DNA of 64,000 nucleotides from Bifidobacterium apri (GTDB lineage: Bacteria; Actinomycetota; Actinomycetes; Actinomycetales; Bifidobacteriaceae): positions 310,001 through 374,000 of the forward strand of contig NZ_WBSO01000001.1 in the NCBI RefSeq assembly GCF_009299485.1, given 5' to 3'. The notes under the pieces are model-generated. The model was given only the letters and a program-made list of their open reading frames with translations. It ran no database searches and was not told the origin of the DNA. Made by a program: the position numbers and the translations under genes. Positions 13,288-21,939 of the stretch are shown in pieces. Positions within the stretch are counted from its first letter, which is position 1, and every line of letters starts with the position of its first letter.

Positions 13288-14628
13288 ATGGATAAGACAC
13301 AAACCAAGAAATCGCCGTCCCCATGGAGCAACCCCTCCTACCTGCAAAGCTCATTCGGCATCTTCATGTTCTTCTGCTCGTGGGGCATCTGGTGGTCCTT
13401 CTTCTCCCGCTGGCTCACCGATCCCACGCACGGCCTGGGCATGACCTCCGCACAGCAGGGTGAAATCTACTCAATCAACTCACTGGCGACGCTCATCATC
13501 ATGTTCGCCTACGGCACGATTCAAGACCAGCTCGGCATCAAGCGGCGCCTGGTCGTCATCGTCTCGGCGATCGCGGCATGCGTCGGCCCGTTCGTGCAGT
13601 TCGTGTATGCACCGATGCTCAACGCCGGCGGCACGGTCCGTATGATCGGCGTGCTGCTCGGCTCGGTGGTGCTGTCCGCCGGATTCATGGCGGGCTGCTC
13701 GCTCATCGAAGCGGTCACGGAACGCTATTCGCGTCATTTCGGCTTCGAATATGGCCAGTCACGCGCTTGGGGCTCCTTCGGCTACGCGATTGTCGCCTTG
13801 TGCGCCGGTTTCCTGTTCAACATCAACCCGATGCTCAACTTCTGGGTTGCCTCGCTGTTCGGCGTGGGTATGCTGTGCGTCTACCTGTTCTGGGTTCCTT
13901 CCGAGCAGAAGGACGAGCTGCGCAAGGAAGCCGACCCGAATGCCGCCCCGACCAACCCGTCGCTCAAAGAAATGGTCTCCGTCCTTAAAATGCCGACCCT
14001 GTGGGTGCTCATCGTGTTCATGCTGCTGACCAACACCTTCTACACCGTGTTCGACCAGCAGATGTTCCCGAACTATTACGCTTCCCTGTTCCCCACCACG
14101 GAAATCGGCAACGCGACATATGGCACGCTCAATTCGTTCCAGGTGTTCCTCGAGTCGGCCATGATGGGTGTCGTGCCGATCATCATGCGCAAGATCGGCG
14201 TGCGCAACGCGCTGCTGCTGGGCGCCACGGTGATGTTCCTGCGCATCGGCCTGTGTGGCGTGTTCCACAACCCAGTCGCCGTGTCCATCGTCAAGTTGTT
14301 CCACTCGATTGAAGTACCGCTGTTCTGCCTGCCTGCGTTCCGCTACTTCACCCTGCACTTCGACACGAAGCTGTCCGCGACCCTGTACATGGTGGGCTTC
14401 CAGATCGCCTCCCAAATCGGTCAGGTAATCTTCTCCACTCCGCTGGGTGCGCTGCATGACCATTTGGGCGACCGTCCGACCTTCTTCACCATCTCGGGCA
14501 TTGTGTTTGCCGCGTTGATTTACGGCATCTTCGTCATCAAGCGCGACGATCAGGAAGTCGGTGGCGATCCGTTCTATACCGACAAGCAGAAGCGCGCAAT
14601 GGAGGCGGCAGCTGGTTCCCAGGCCTGA
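13288..14628 (+). CDS. cscB: MFS sucrose/oligosaccharide:proton symporter, CscB-like
   Basis: A 446-residue permease with twelve predicted membrane helices, of the oligosaccharide:proton symporter (LacY/CscB) branch of the MFS. Visible are SFGIFMFFCSWGIWWSFFSRWL in helix 1, the DQLGIKRRL loop between helices 2 and 3, FEYGQSRAWGSFGYA (a family signature) and a C-terminal cytoplasmic tail. It most likely imports sucrose or short fructosides, since the next gene is a GH32 hydrolase. I chose ATG 13288, with AGAAAGAG at proper spacing; an ATG at 13243 in frame also has AAAGGA upstream and would add 15 residues. Confidence 0.88.
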   Translation: MDKTQTKKSPSPWSNPSYLQSSFGIFMFFCSWGIWWSFFSRWLTDPTHGLGMTSAQQGEIYSINSLATLIIMFAYGTIQDQLGIKRRLVVIVSAIAACVGPFVQFVYAPMLNAGGTVRMIGVLLGSVVLSAGFMAGCSLIEAVTERYSRHFGFEYGQSRAWGSFGYAIVALCAGFLFNINPMLNFWVASLFGVGMLCVYLFWVPSEQKDELRKEADPNAAPTNPSLKEMVSVLKMPTLWVLIVFMLLTNTFYTVFDQQMFPNYYASLFPTTEIGNATYGTLNSFQVFLESAMMGVVPIIMRKIGVRNALLLGATVMFLRIGLCGVFHNPVAVSIVKLFHSIEVPLFCLPAFRYFTLHFDTKLSATLYMVGFQIASQIGQVIFSTPLGALHDHLGDRPTFFTISGIVFAALIYGIFVIKRDDQEVGGDPFYTDKQKRAMEAAAGSQA

Positions 14629-14694
14629 CACCTGCATATAACCGCTGTTCATCGTCACTCAGGAATTTCCCGATTCCCGGTTCTCGATTTCATC

Positions 14695-14760
14695 GCTGGC
14701 CGTTTCCGTAAACTCCACAGGCTTTTCCAAGCAATCGTCCGTCTTACGGAAACGGTCAGC
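14695..14760. promoter_or_regulatory. Long inverted repeat between cscB and cscA
   Basis: Arms of 17 bp with one mismatch: GCTGGCCGTTTCCGTAA (14695-14711) and TTACGGAAACGGTCAGC (14744-14760), around a 32-base loop. It ends 40 bp before the cscA start. It could be a transcript hairpin that protects or attenuates the cscB message, or paired regulator half-sites that include GTTTCCGTAAAC. There is no U-run, so a classical terminator is unlikely. Confidence 0.6.
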
Positions 14761-14800
14761 ACAATGTCAACAACGAAGCAACAACAAATCAAGGATGATT

Positions 14801-16417
14801 ATGACAAACAACACTTCCGCCGACGGCATGCAGAACGCCACGACAACCTTCGCATCCGGCTTCACCCCGTCGCAGCCAGTACTCACCCCCATTCGTGACC
14901 AAGCGGCACAGCTCGAGAAGGCCGAGGCAAGCATCCGCAAGTTCGAAGCAGCCCGCAACGACCGCTGGTATCCCCTGTTCCATATCGCCTCCAACGGCGG
15001 CTGGATTAATGACCCCAACGGATTGTGCCATTTCAAGGGCCGCTGGCATGTCTTCTATCAGCTCCATCCGTACGGCACACAGTGGGGTCCTATGCACTGG
15101 GGTCACGTCTCCTCCCCCGACATGCTGCATTGGCGGCGCGAGCCGGTCATGTTCGCCCCGTCGCTCGAGCAGGAGAAAGACGGCGTGTTCTCCGGTTCGG
15201 CAGTGATTGGCGATGACGGCAAGCTGCGCTTCTACTACACCGGACACCGTTGGGCCAACGGACACGACAACGCCGATGGCGACTGGCAGGTGCAGATGCT
15301 CGCCGAAGCAGACAACGACGAACTCACTCACGCCACCAAGCGCGGCATGATCATCGATTGCCCGCTCGACCGCGTCTCGCACAACTACCGCGACCCGAAA
15401 GTGTGGAAAACCGGTGACACCTGGTACATGACCTTCGGTGTGACTTCCAAGGAGCATCGCGGCCAGATGTGGCTGTTCTCCTCGCACGACATGGTGCGCT
15501 GGACGTACGAGCGCATGCTGTTCGAACATCCCGATCCTGACGTGTATATGCTCGAATGCCCTGATTTCTTCCCGATTCGCGACTCTCACGGGCGGGAACG
15601 TTGGGTCATTGGTTTCTCAGCGATGGGCGCCAAGCCGAGCGGGTTCATGAATCGCAATGTGAGCAACGCCGGATACATCATCGGCGATTGGACGCCTGGC
15701 GAGGCCTTCAAGCCGGAAAGCGAGTTCCGCCTGTGGGATTGGGGACACAACTTCTACGCCCCGCAATCCTTCACCGACGGCGACCGGCACATTATGTACG
15801 GCTGGATGAGCCCGTTCACCCCGCCGATTCCCATGGAGGATGACGGCTGGTGCGGCAATCTCACCTTGCCGCGTGAAATCACGCTTGGCGACGACGGCGA
15901 TCTACACACCGCTCCGGTAGTGGAAATGACCGGACTGCGCAAGCACACCACCGAATTCGGATCGGTTCGGCTTGATACCAACGAGCTGAAGACCATCATG
16001 CCGGATGCCCAGGCAGTGGAAATCGAAATGACCATCGACCTGCGCGAAACCACCGCTGAGCGCGCGGGACTACGCGTCCATGCGACCGATGACGGCGCAT
16101 TCACCGCAATCGGCTACGATGCGCAGACACAGCGGGTGGTCATCGACCGTCAGGCGGCGGCGCGAGGCGATCGCGGGTACCGCGCCGCACCGCTGAGTGA
16201 ACAGGAACTGACGTCGGGATTGCTCAAGCTGCGTGTGTTTGTCGACCGCGGTTGCGTCGAGGTGTATATCAACGACGGACGTCAGGTGATGAGCTCCTAC
16301 AGCTACCCGTCTGCCGGGCCGCGCGCGATCATGTTGGCCGCCGAATCCGGCGGCATGGCGGTGCGTGACCTCACCGTACACACGCTCGCCTCGATCGGGC
16401 TGGCCGACAAGCGGTGA
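14801..16417 (+). CDS. cscA: GH32 beta-fructofuranosidase (sucrase)
   Basis: Hydrolyses the fructose end of sucrose and short fructo-oligosaccharides in the cytoplasm (no signal peptide). 538 residues. The GH32 catalytic motifs are intact: WINDPNG (nucleophile Asp, about residues 68-74), the RDPKVW block (transition-state Asp) and LECPDFF (acid/base Glu). The five-blade propeller is followed by a beta-sandwich ending near VEVYINDGRQVMSSYSYP. ATG 14801 has AAGGA five bases upstream; ATG 14795 overlaps that ribosome site and is less likely. Downstream lie a strong hairpin (16443-16484) and the regulator gene cscR. Confidence 0.93.
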   Translation: MTNNTSADGMQNATTTFASGFTPSQPVLTPIRDQAAQLEKAEASIRKFEAARNDRWYPLFHIASNGGWINDPNGLCHFKGRWHVFYQLHPYGTQWGPMHWGHVSSPDMLHWRREPVMFAPSLEQEKDGVFSGSAVIGDDGKLRFYYTGHRWANGHDNADGDWQVQMLAEADNDELTHATKRGMIIDCPLDRVSHNYRDPKVWKTGDTWYMTFGVTSKEHRGQMWLFSSHDMVRWTYERMLFEHPDPDVYMLECPDFFPIRDSHGRERWVIGFSAMGAKPSGFMNRNVSNAGYIIGDWTPGEAFKPESEFRLWDWGHNFYAPQSFTDGDRHIMYGWMSPFTPPIPMEDDGWCGNLTLPREITLGDDGDLHTAPVVEMTGLRKHTTEFGSVRLDTNELKTIMPDAQAVEIEMTIDLRETTAERAGLRVHATDDGAFTAIGYDAQTQRVVIDRQAAARGDRGYRAAPLSEQELTSGLLKLRVFVDRGCVEVYINDGRQVMSSYSYPSAGPRAIMLAAESGGMAVRDLTVHTLASIGLADKR

Positions 16418-16442
16418 TTGCGCGCAGTCTCGGTGTGTGATC

Positions 16443-16635
16443 ATCGGCGTGCGGTGCGACGGTTCAGTCGCACCGCACGCCGATACCATTTTGGCTCACC
16501 CACGAAACCTGCGGCATCTCGCCGCCATGCGACCACCCCGCCACACCACGGCGGGATATCCCCCGGACCAACCAAGAAACCCGGCCAACCACATCACTCA
16601 GCGACCAACCAGTCGCACCGCGGCGAGATATTGCC
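16443..16635 (+). repeat. Family B periodic hairpins after cscA, three units, first a perfect 18-bp stem
   Basis: The first unit is a perfect inverted repeat with 18-bp arms (16443-16460 and 16467-16484) and loop GGTTCA, starting 26 bp after the cscA stop. Further units have hairpin starts at 16456, 16529 and 16601, that is 73 and 72 bp apart, with GCGACCAACCAGTCGC and GCGAGATA in the last. The stem can act as a 3' end or RNA-stabilising structure. The remaining bases to 16780 hold the cscR promoter region; TACAAT at 16769-16774 lies very close to the ATG. Confidence 0.68.
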
Positions 16636-16780
16636 GTTCCTTCTCCTGGCCAGTCCGCCATGTTCCCCCATGTTCCCTATCTCACCCATCTTGCCTATCT
16701 TGCCCATTATTTCCCCAGCGATTTCTGATATTCCGCGGTTGTTGCTCACCTGAACAGTCAATCCTGCGTACAATGAGGAT

Positions 16781-17977
16781 ATGGTCACGATGAAGGATAT
16801 CGCAGCAATGGCGCGCGTATCGACTTCCACAGTCTCGCTGGTCATCAACCACCGAGACAAAGGCCGTGTCAACCCCAAAATTGCGGCACGCGTCTGGAAA
16901 GTCGCCAACAAACTTGGATATCACCCCAACGCCATGGCAAGTTCGCTGCGTAGCGGCCATACACACGCCATCGCCTTTATCAGCGACCAAGTCGCCACCA
17001 CCCCATACGCCGGCGAAATCATCCATGGCGCCGAAGATGCCGCACGCCAGCTCGGATACATGATGTTCATCATCGACGCCGACGGCGAGCGCGATATCAG
17101 CGACGACATCGCCCGCACGCTCAGCTGGGGTGTGGACGGTTATATCTACGCCAAATTCGCCAACCAGTACATCAACGTGCCGCCGACACTCCACGGTCAG
17201 CAGGTTGTCGTGGTCAACGCCGAGGAACGTACCTTCATCCACCCGCGGATTGAGCCGGACGAATTCACCATCGGGTACGACGCCACCATGCGCCTGATAG
17301 ATGCCGGGTGCCGTCGCATCGCATATATCGGTTGCGATGAGCCGGCCATCGCCCAGATCGGACGGTTCAAAGGGTACCGGCAAGCGCTCCGGGACTCGGG
17401 ATTGCCGTTCGAAAAACAGTTGGCCAACCGGGTCTCCCACGGGCGTGCCGCGCTCGAAGCCGTATGCAAGCTGCTCGACGACATGCATCCGGACGGCGTG
17501 TTCACATTCAACGACGCCCGCGCGGTCTATGTGTATGATTATGCGTTTCAGCACGGGCTGACCATCGGCAAGGATCTGTCAGTCATCGGGGTGGACAACC
17601 ATGAGGTCATCTGCGACACCACCGTGCCGGCATTGACCAGCGTGGAACTGCCCCATTACGAGATGGGATTCTGGGGAGCGTGCAAAGTCATCTCCATGAT
17701 TGAAGGCGCCGACCCGATTGAGCAGGAGCGCGTCACGCCATCATACAATGCCGCGTCCATGCCGCCGCTGGATGCTGACGGTCCTACGCGGATTCATTGT
17801 GCCATCGTTGAGAAAGAATCCATCGTCGGCGGTCCGCGCACGCGCGACGATTCCGAACCGGCGCAGACAGCTGGGAGCGACGCGAATCCGAGCTCATCTG
17901 CTTCTGCCGACGCTCACGACGCCCCCAGCGTCGATAAAAGCCTCCACCGACGCTCACAGGCTGCTCAGCGTCGGTAG
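16781..17977 (+). CDS. cscR: LacI family regulator of the sucrose locus, C-terminus extended by repeat DNA
   Basis: 398 residues. Helix-turn-helix MKDIAAMARVSTSTVSLVIN, hinge, then a sensor domain with VATTPYAG, FNDARAVYVYDYA and VELPHYEMGFWGAC. It probably represses cscBA in the absence of sucrose or fructose (inference from position and family). The family end is near HCAIVEKESIVGG; the next 50 or so residues are low complexity. The final residues, ASADAHDAPSVDKSLHRRSQ onward, are encoded by two family A repeats, whose GGTAGAAG supplies the stop. ATG 16790 with GAGGA ten bases upstream is an alternative to 16781. Confidence 0.85.
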   Translation: MVTMKDIAAMARVSTSTVSLVINHRDKGRVNPKIAARVWKVANKLGYHPNAMASSLRSGHTHAIAFISDQVATTPYAGEIIHGAEDAARQLGYMMFIIDADGERDISDDIARTLSWGVDGYIYAKFANQYINVPPTLHGQQVVVVNAEERTFIHPRIEPDEFTIGYDATMRLIDAGCRRIAYIGCDEPAIAQIGRFKGYRQALRDSGLPFEKQLANRVSHGRAALEAVCKLLDDMHPDGVFTFNDARAVYVYDYAFQHGLTIGKDLSVIGVDNHEVICDTTVPALTSVELPHYEMGFWGACKVISMIEGADPIEQERVTPSYNAASMPPLDADGPTRIHCAIVEKESIVGGPRTRDDSEPAQTAGSDANPSSSASADAHDAPSVDKSLHRRSQAAQRR

Positions 17978-17980
17978 AAG
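17901..17980. repeat. Family A repeats, two abutting 40-bp units
   Basis: Units at 17901-17940 and 17941-17980, sharing CCGACGCTCAC and CAGCGTCG arms. They overlap the 3' end of the cscR reading frame and lie between two converging genes. Confidence 0.85.
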
Positions 17981-18076
17981 CAGGCATAGGTCACCCGGCA
18001 TCGGCACACGGCAATAATCATGACACAGGTCAAGACAGACGCCGGCACCGAACAGACTAACCAGACGGGTCAGCCT

Positions 18077-18868
18077 TTACTTTTTCACCCCACCGAACCG
18101 ACGATCACGATGAATGTAGTGATCAATCGACCGCCAAAACGCCTCACGCCCATAGTCAGGGAACAATTCCGGCACAAAATCGTATTCCGCGTAAGCCGCT
18201 TCCCACGCGAGGAAGTTCGACGTACGCTGCTCCCCCGACGTGCGAATCACCAAATCGCAGTCAGGAATATCCGGATTGTACATGTGCTCGGCGATCATCT
18301 TCTCAGTCACACGATCGCCCTTGATCTTGCCTTCGCGCACCTCACGCGCAATATCCGCGCACGCGTCCGCGATTTCGGCACGACCGCCATAATTGATGCA
18401 GAACACCACGTCGATGACCTTGTTGTTCTTCGTGCGTTCCATCGCCATCTCAAGTTCATCAATCACCGACTTCCACAACCGCGGACGACGGCCAGCCCAA
18501 CGAACGCGCACACCCCACTCGTCCATCTGAGCGACACGACGATGGATGATATCGCGAGAAAAGCCCATCAGGAACCGCACTTCCTGCGGCGAACGCTTCC
18601 AGTTTTCGGTGGAGAAGGTGTACAGGCTCAAATACCTGACGCCGCATTCAATCGCCGCAGCGATTGTGTCGAAAACCACCGGTTCGGCAGCCTGATGGCC
18701 ATCGGTGCGGATCAGCCCGCGCTGCTTCGCCCAGCGGCCATTGCCGTCCATAATCACGCCGACGTGACGCGGCACCTTGTCCTTCGGGAAATCCGGGATG
18801 ATTGACGGGTCAGAGAATGGGGCCGCCGGCACATCCAGCGACTTGTAATCCACATGTTCGAAAGCCAT
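18077..18868 (-). CDS. uppS: Undecaprenyl diphosphate synthase (cis-prenyltransferase)
   Basis: Condenses isopentenyl diphosphate units into the long-chain cis-polyprenyl diphosphate carrier lipid for wall synthesis. 263 residues. VGVIMDGNGRWAKQRGL carries the catalytic Asp and FPP-binding Arg residues; SLYTFSTENWKR and the C-terminal DLVIRTSGEQRTSNFLAWEAAYAE motif are intact. It follows recO with a one-base gap, so the two are cotranscribed. Genes for its isoprenoid precursor pathway (ispG, dxr) lie 3 kb upstream on the same strand. Confidence 0.95.
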   Translation of the reverse strand: MAFEHVDYKSLDVPAAPFSDPSIIPDFPKDKVPRHVGVIMDGNGRWAKQRGLIRTDGHQAAEPVVFDTIAAAIECGVRYLSLYTFSTENWKRSPQEVRFLMGFSRDIIHRRVAQMDEWGVRVRWAGRRPRLWKSVIDELEMAMERTKNNKVIDVVFCINYGGRAEIADACADIAREVREGKIKGDRVTEKMIAEHMYNPDIPDCDLVIRTSGEQRTSNFLAWEAAYAEYDFVPELFPDYGREAFWRSIDHYIHRDRRFGGVKK

Positions 18869-18869
18869 A

Positions 18870-19592
18870 TTACGAATCTAACAAGCGCAGCGAACGAATC
18901 GGCCGTTCCATATAGTATTCTCCCCATTCCTCGACAAGTTTGCGCGTGTCGGCACGTTCCGCAACGGTATCAAGAACCGCCCAATCGCCCTCCACCAACG
19001 CCTGAAGCTGTTCGCGCGTATCCAGAGTGATCCGCTGCGAACCAGGGACATGATCCTTCACGCACATCACGCCACCAGCAGGGACAGAGAAGAAATCCAA
19101 ATCATCACGTTCACCGCATACGACACACGCATCAAGGCGAGGCGTCCAACCGGCAAGAGACAACGCGCGCAACACATACGAATCCCCGATCACCGCACAC
19201 GGGTGCGCATGACGGGACAGCGCATTCAACGCACCCGCCAACAGCAGATACTGGGCGGCAGAAGGCTCATTCTCCGTGGAAATCAAACGGTCGGCGGTTT
19301 CGACGATCTCGCATGCAGCCGCATACGCTTCAAAATCGCCGACAATACCCGCTGCATACGTTGAAATCGAAGCCGCTTGCGAAACCACGTCAAGAGAACG
19401 GCCTTCAGCAATCAACAGGTCATCGCGCATAAACGGTTCGAGTCTGCCGCCGAACCGTGATTTGACACGGCGGACGCCTTTCGCCACCGCCCGGATCTTG
19501 CCATGGTTGCGCGTGAGAATAGTGACGATGCGATCCGCCTCACCAAGCTTGATGGTGCGCAACACCACGCCCTCGTCACGATACAGCGGCAT
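18870..19592 (-). CDS. recO: DNA repair protein RecO
   Basis: Loads RecA at SSB-coated gaps with RecF/RecR. 240 residues from the ATG at 19592, which has GGAAGG at good spacing; a longer frame to 19655 has no support. Visible: LYRDEGVVLRTIKLGEADRIVTILT (N-terminal OB fold), GKIRAVAKGVRR, LRALSLAGWTPRLDACVVCGE, and a zinc-finger-like CxxC with a later Cys at GGVMCVKDH. Tail RPIRSLRLL. Paired with uppS as in many actinobacteria. Confidence 0.93.
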   Translation of the reverse strand: MPLYRDEGVVLRTIKLGEADRIVTILTRNHGKIRAVAKGVRRVKSRFGGRLEPFMRDDLLIAEGRSLDVVSQAASISTYAAGIVGDFEAYAAACEIVETADRLISTENEPSAAQYLLLAGALNALSRHAHPCAVIGDSYVLRALSLAGWTPRLDACVVCGERDDLDFFSVPAGGVMCVKDHVPGSQRITLDTREQLQALVEGDWAVLDTVAERADTRKLVEEWGEYYMERPIRSLRLLDS

Positions 19593-19730
19593 AACGCCGA
19601 CCTTCCGCTGTAGGGCATGCGGTCCGGCAGGCGGCACGAGCCCGGCAGCCGGCACAAACGCGACAAACTATGCAAGCCCGACAAGCTATGCAAGCCCGAC
19701 ACCGCGCGTGATATCTCATCCGTTGCATTT

Positions 19731-19790
19731 CAGTAGATGGACCTTCAGTACATAAACCTTCAGTAGATGATTGATCAGTAGATGAACAAT
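19731..19790. repeat. 15-bp tandem repeat of the hydrolase stop-codon end
   Basis: Four units with 15-bp period (starts 19731, 19746, 19761, 19776), each beginning CAGTA. Read on the minus strand each supplies an in-frame TAC TGA, so the last codons and stop of the upstream hydrolase gene have been duplicated three times in frame. Confidence 0.7.
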
Positions 19791-21595
19791 CCCCAGAACG
19801 CGAAAAACAGCAGCACATGGAACATGGCAAACGCCGTCACCCAGAACAGCACTCGGGCGAAACGCTTCGAGGCGAGCACCGGTTCGCGGCCGCTCACCAC
19901 ATCGCCGATTGCGCCTTTGCGCGGAGGCAGCTGCGCAAGACCGCGTGTTTTCGCGACTTCAATCAGCCGCGTGAACACGCGAGACCACGCCCACACCACC
20001 AACGTGCACACCACTTGGATAACCGGCCAACTCCAATACATCATGCCCGGATCCTCCGCCGGCGCGCCGCCCCAGGCGAGTTGCACAATGCCCATCACCA
20101 CCTGGCCCAAACCGCCGCAGAAGAGGAGGAACGTGGCGAGCGTGGTGATCGTCAAAGTCAGGAGAGCCCCGCCAAACCCGTATTTGAAGCCGAGCGCGGG
20201 CCCTTTCCTGCGAATTATGAACACGATTTTCCGTATCAACGCCACTATACCGATCATCAAAGTAAGCAGCAGCGTGACCACCATCGCGATATGGATCCAA
20301 GCCCCATACAGGGTCAGACCGCGATCCGCGTGCAAATCCTTCGGAACAGCAATCGACTGGTAGAGCATCGTTCCCGCCGCCCGTTCACTGGTCTGTTCAA
20401 GCCCTGCAGCGGTGCCGACAGACCAAGAGACCATGTCTTTGACATAATCATCCGCGAATCCGGTGCCGGAATCCGCCTCATTGCCCAATCGCAGCACATG
20501 ATTCGCCACCGGATAGCTGCGAATGGTCACATCCCAATTGCCCGACCGATGCGCCAAATCGAGGATCTCCCGCGCTCCTTCGACCTGAGCGGTCATCACA
20601 TCCTTCGAACCGTAAGCGACAAAGGTGGGGATGGAATAGGCGGCGGGCCGTTCGATGTCGAGATCGAAATTCTTCAAACCGAACAGAGTACCGTCCATGT
20701 CGAACACACGGCGCACGATCGACTGGTACCCGCTATGCGCACCGACCAAAGTGAAATCCTGCGAAGCGAGGAAGCCGAGCGACTGCCGCGGGGAAAACAC
20801 CATTGGGCTGAGCAGCACCTGGAATGCGATCTTCGGATCCAGCCGCAACAGGTACGAGCTGATCCAGGTGCTTTCGGATGTCGCGTAAATGCCGACTTTG
20901 GCGGCATTGACTTGGTTCAGCGATCGCAGATAGTTGATGGTCTGATCGTAGATTTTCGCGGACGCGGGATAATCCCTGGTGATGTCTGTCGTTGACCATA
21001 CCGGCTTGTCGATGACCGCGGTCACGAAACCGGCCGATGACAACGAATAGGCGACATCGCCGAAAGAATTGTCGCAGGTTCCATACCCGGCACCGTGCAT
21101 GAACACGACACCTGGACGGTTCGACCCGGCGCCCTTCGGCTCGCGGATCAGCACGCGAATATGCTGGATTTCGCCTGTGGACGGGCGTTTCGCGTTGATG
21201 GTGATGTAGCGCTGAGTGACCTTGTAGGTGCCGACCGACGGCAAGGCGCGGCCTGTGGTGTTGTTGAACGTGACTGTCGTGTCACCGGTGAGCATGGACA
21301 TGGTTTGCCCAGTCGGCTGGATGTTCGCGCTGACAGCGGTGATATGGGAGACGCCTACGAGAATGCCGAGCAGAATGATGAAAATGGGCACGCTGACGGC
21401 GAGCCGGTGCCCACGAGACCACGCAGCAGGCTCTTGTTGGGTTTGCCGACCTGTTCCGGGATGTTGGTCAGCCTTCTTCGGGCTGGCCTGGCGGTCGGTG
21501 TGATGATCGGCGTTATTGCCGACATGTTGGCCGGTCATTGGGCCGCTCTGGTGATCTTCCTGATTCGACACATCGTTCATTCTAACGAGAACCAT
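19775..21595 (-). CDS. Membrane-anchored alpha/beta hydrolase with polytopic C-terminal domain
   Basis: 606 residues. A polar N-terminal tail, one membrane helix (VSVPIFIILLGILVGVSHI), then an extracytoplasmic alpha/beta hydrolase domain: VVFMHGAGYGTCDNSF (oxyanion region), GIYATSESTW (nucleophile Ser in an A-x-S-x-S elbow), YGSKDVM (Asp) and PVANHVLRLG (His). The last 200 residues hold about four further helices. The hydrolase is likely an esterase or peptidase-like enzyme acting outside the cell; the substrate is unknown. Start choice (ATG 21595 or 21580) is open, as neither has a clear ribosome site. I do not recognise a named family for the whole chain. Confidence 0.75.
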   Translation of the reverse strand: MVLVRMNDVSNQEDHQSGPMTGQHVGNNADHHTDRQASPKKADQHPGTGRQTQQEPAAWSRGHRLAVSVPIFIILLGILVGVSHITAVSANIQPTGQTMSMLTGDTTVTFNNTTGRALPSVGTYKVTQRYITINAKRPSTGEIQHIRVLIREPKGAGSNRPGVVFMHGAGYGTCDNSFGDVAYSLSSAGFVTAVIDKPVWSTTDITRDYPASAKIYDQTINYLRSLNQVNAAKVGIYATSESTWISSYLLRLDPKIAFQVLLSPMVFSPRQSLGFLASQDFTLVGAHSGYQSIVRRVFDMDGTLFGLKNFDLDIERPAAYSIPTFVAYGSKDVMTAQVEGAREILDLAHRSGNWDVTIRSYPVANHVLRLGNEADSGTGFADDYVKDMVSWSVGTAAGLEQTSERAAGTMLYQSIAVPKDLHADRGLTLYGAWIHIAMVVTLLLTLMIGIVALIRKIVFIIRRKGPALGFKYGFGGALLTLTITTLATFLLFCGGLGQVVMGIVQLAWGGAPAEDPGMMYWSWPVIQVVCTLVVWAWSRVFTRLIEVAKTRGLAQLPPRKGAIGDVVSGREPVLASKRFARVLFWVTAFAMFHVLLFFAFWGLFIY

Positions 21596-21653
21596 GGCCG
21601 TTCAGCCGGCCGCAAGAACCGGGGTCGAATCACCCAGATCGGCACCTCATCAC

Positions 21654-21879
21654 CTTCTACCGACGCTTACGACCCACTCAGCGTCGGCAGAAGGTTCCAC
21701 CGCCAACCTCTACCGACGTTCACACGCTCCTCAGCATCGGCAGAAGGTTGAATCCTCAGCGTCCACCGACGCTCAGTGGCACCTTCACCGTCGGCAGAAG
21801 CCCCTACCGACGCTCACACCCATCCCCGCATCGGTAAAAGCCTCCACCGACGCTCACACCCACTCAACGTCGGCAGAAG
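21654..21879. repeat. Family A repeats, five copies
   Basis: Units at 21654-21693, 21707-21746, 21761-21800, 21801-21840 and 21841-21879; the last three abut. All share CCGACG and CGTCGG-type arms. They fill most of the gap between the hydrolase 5' end and the ispG stop at 21940. No gene is visible in 21596-21939. Confidence 0.85.
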
Positions 21880-21939
21880 GTTGGATGCTCTGCGGCGGCG
21901 GAGGGCGGGGCAGTTGCGAGTATGCAAGGATGTGTCCAG

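Noticed and set aside
11531-16635. CRISPR-like arrays (hairpin about 36 bp, interval about 36 bp)
   Set aside because: The repeat units are too divergent, the intervals are themselves partly conserved, each locus has only two or three units, and no cas gene is present.
19817-20995. 392-codon plus-strand frame opposite the hydrolase gene
   Set aside because: Antisense to a protein with an intact catalytic triad; Arg/His-rich shadow composition.
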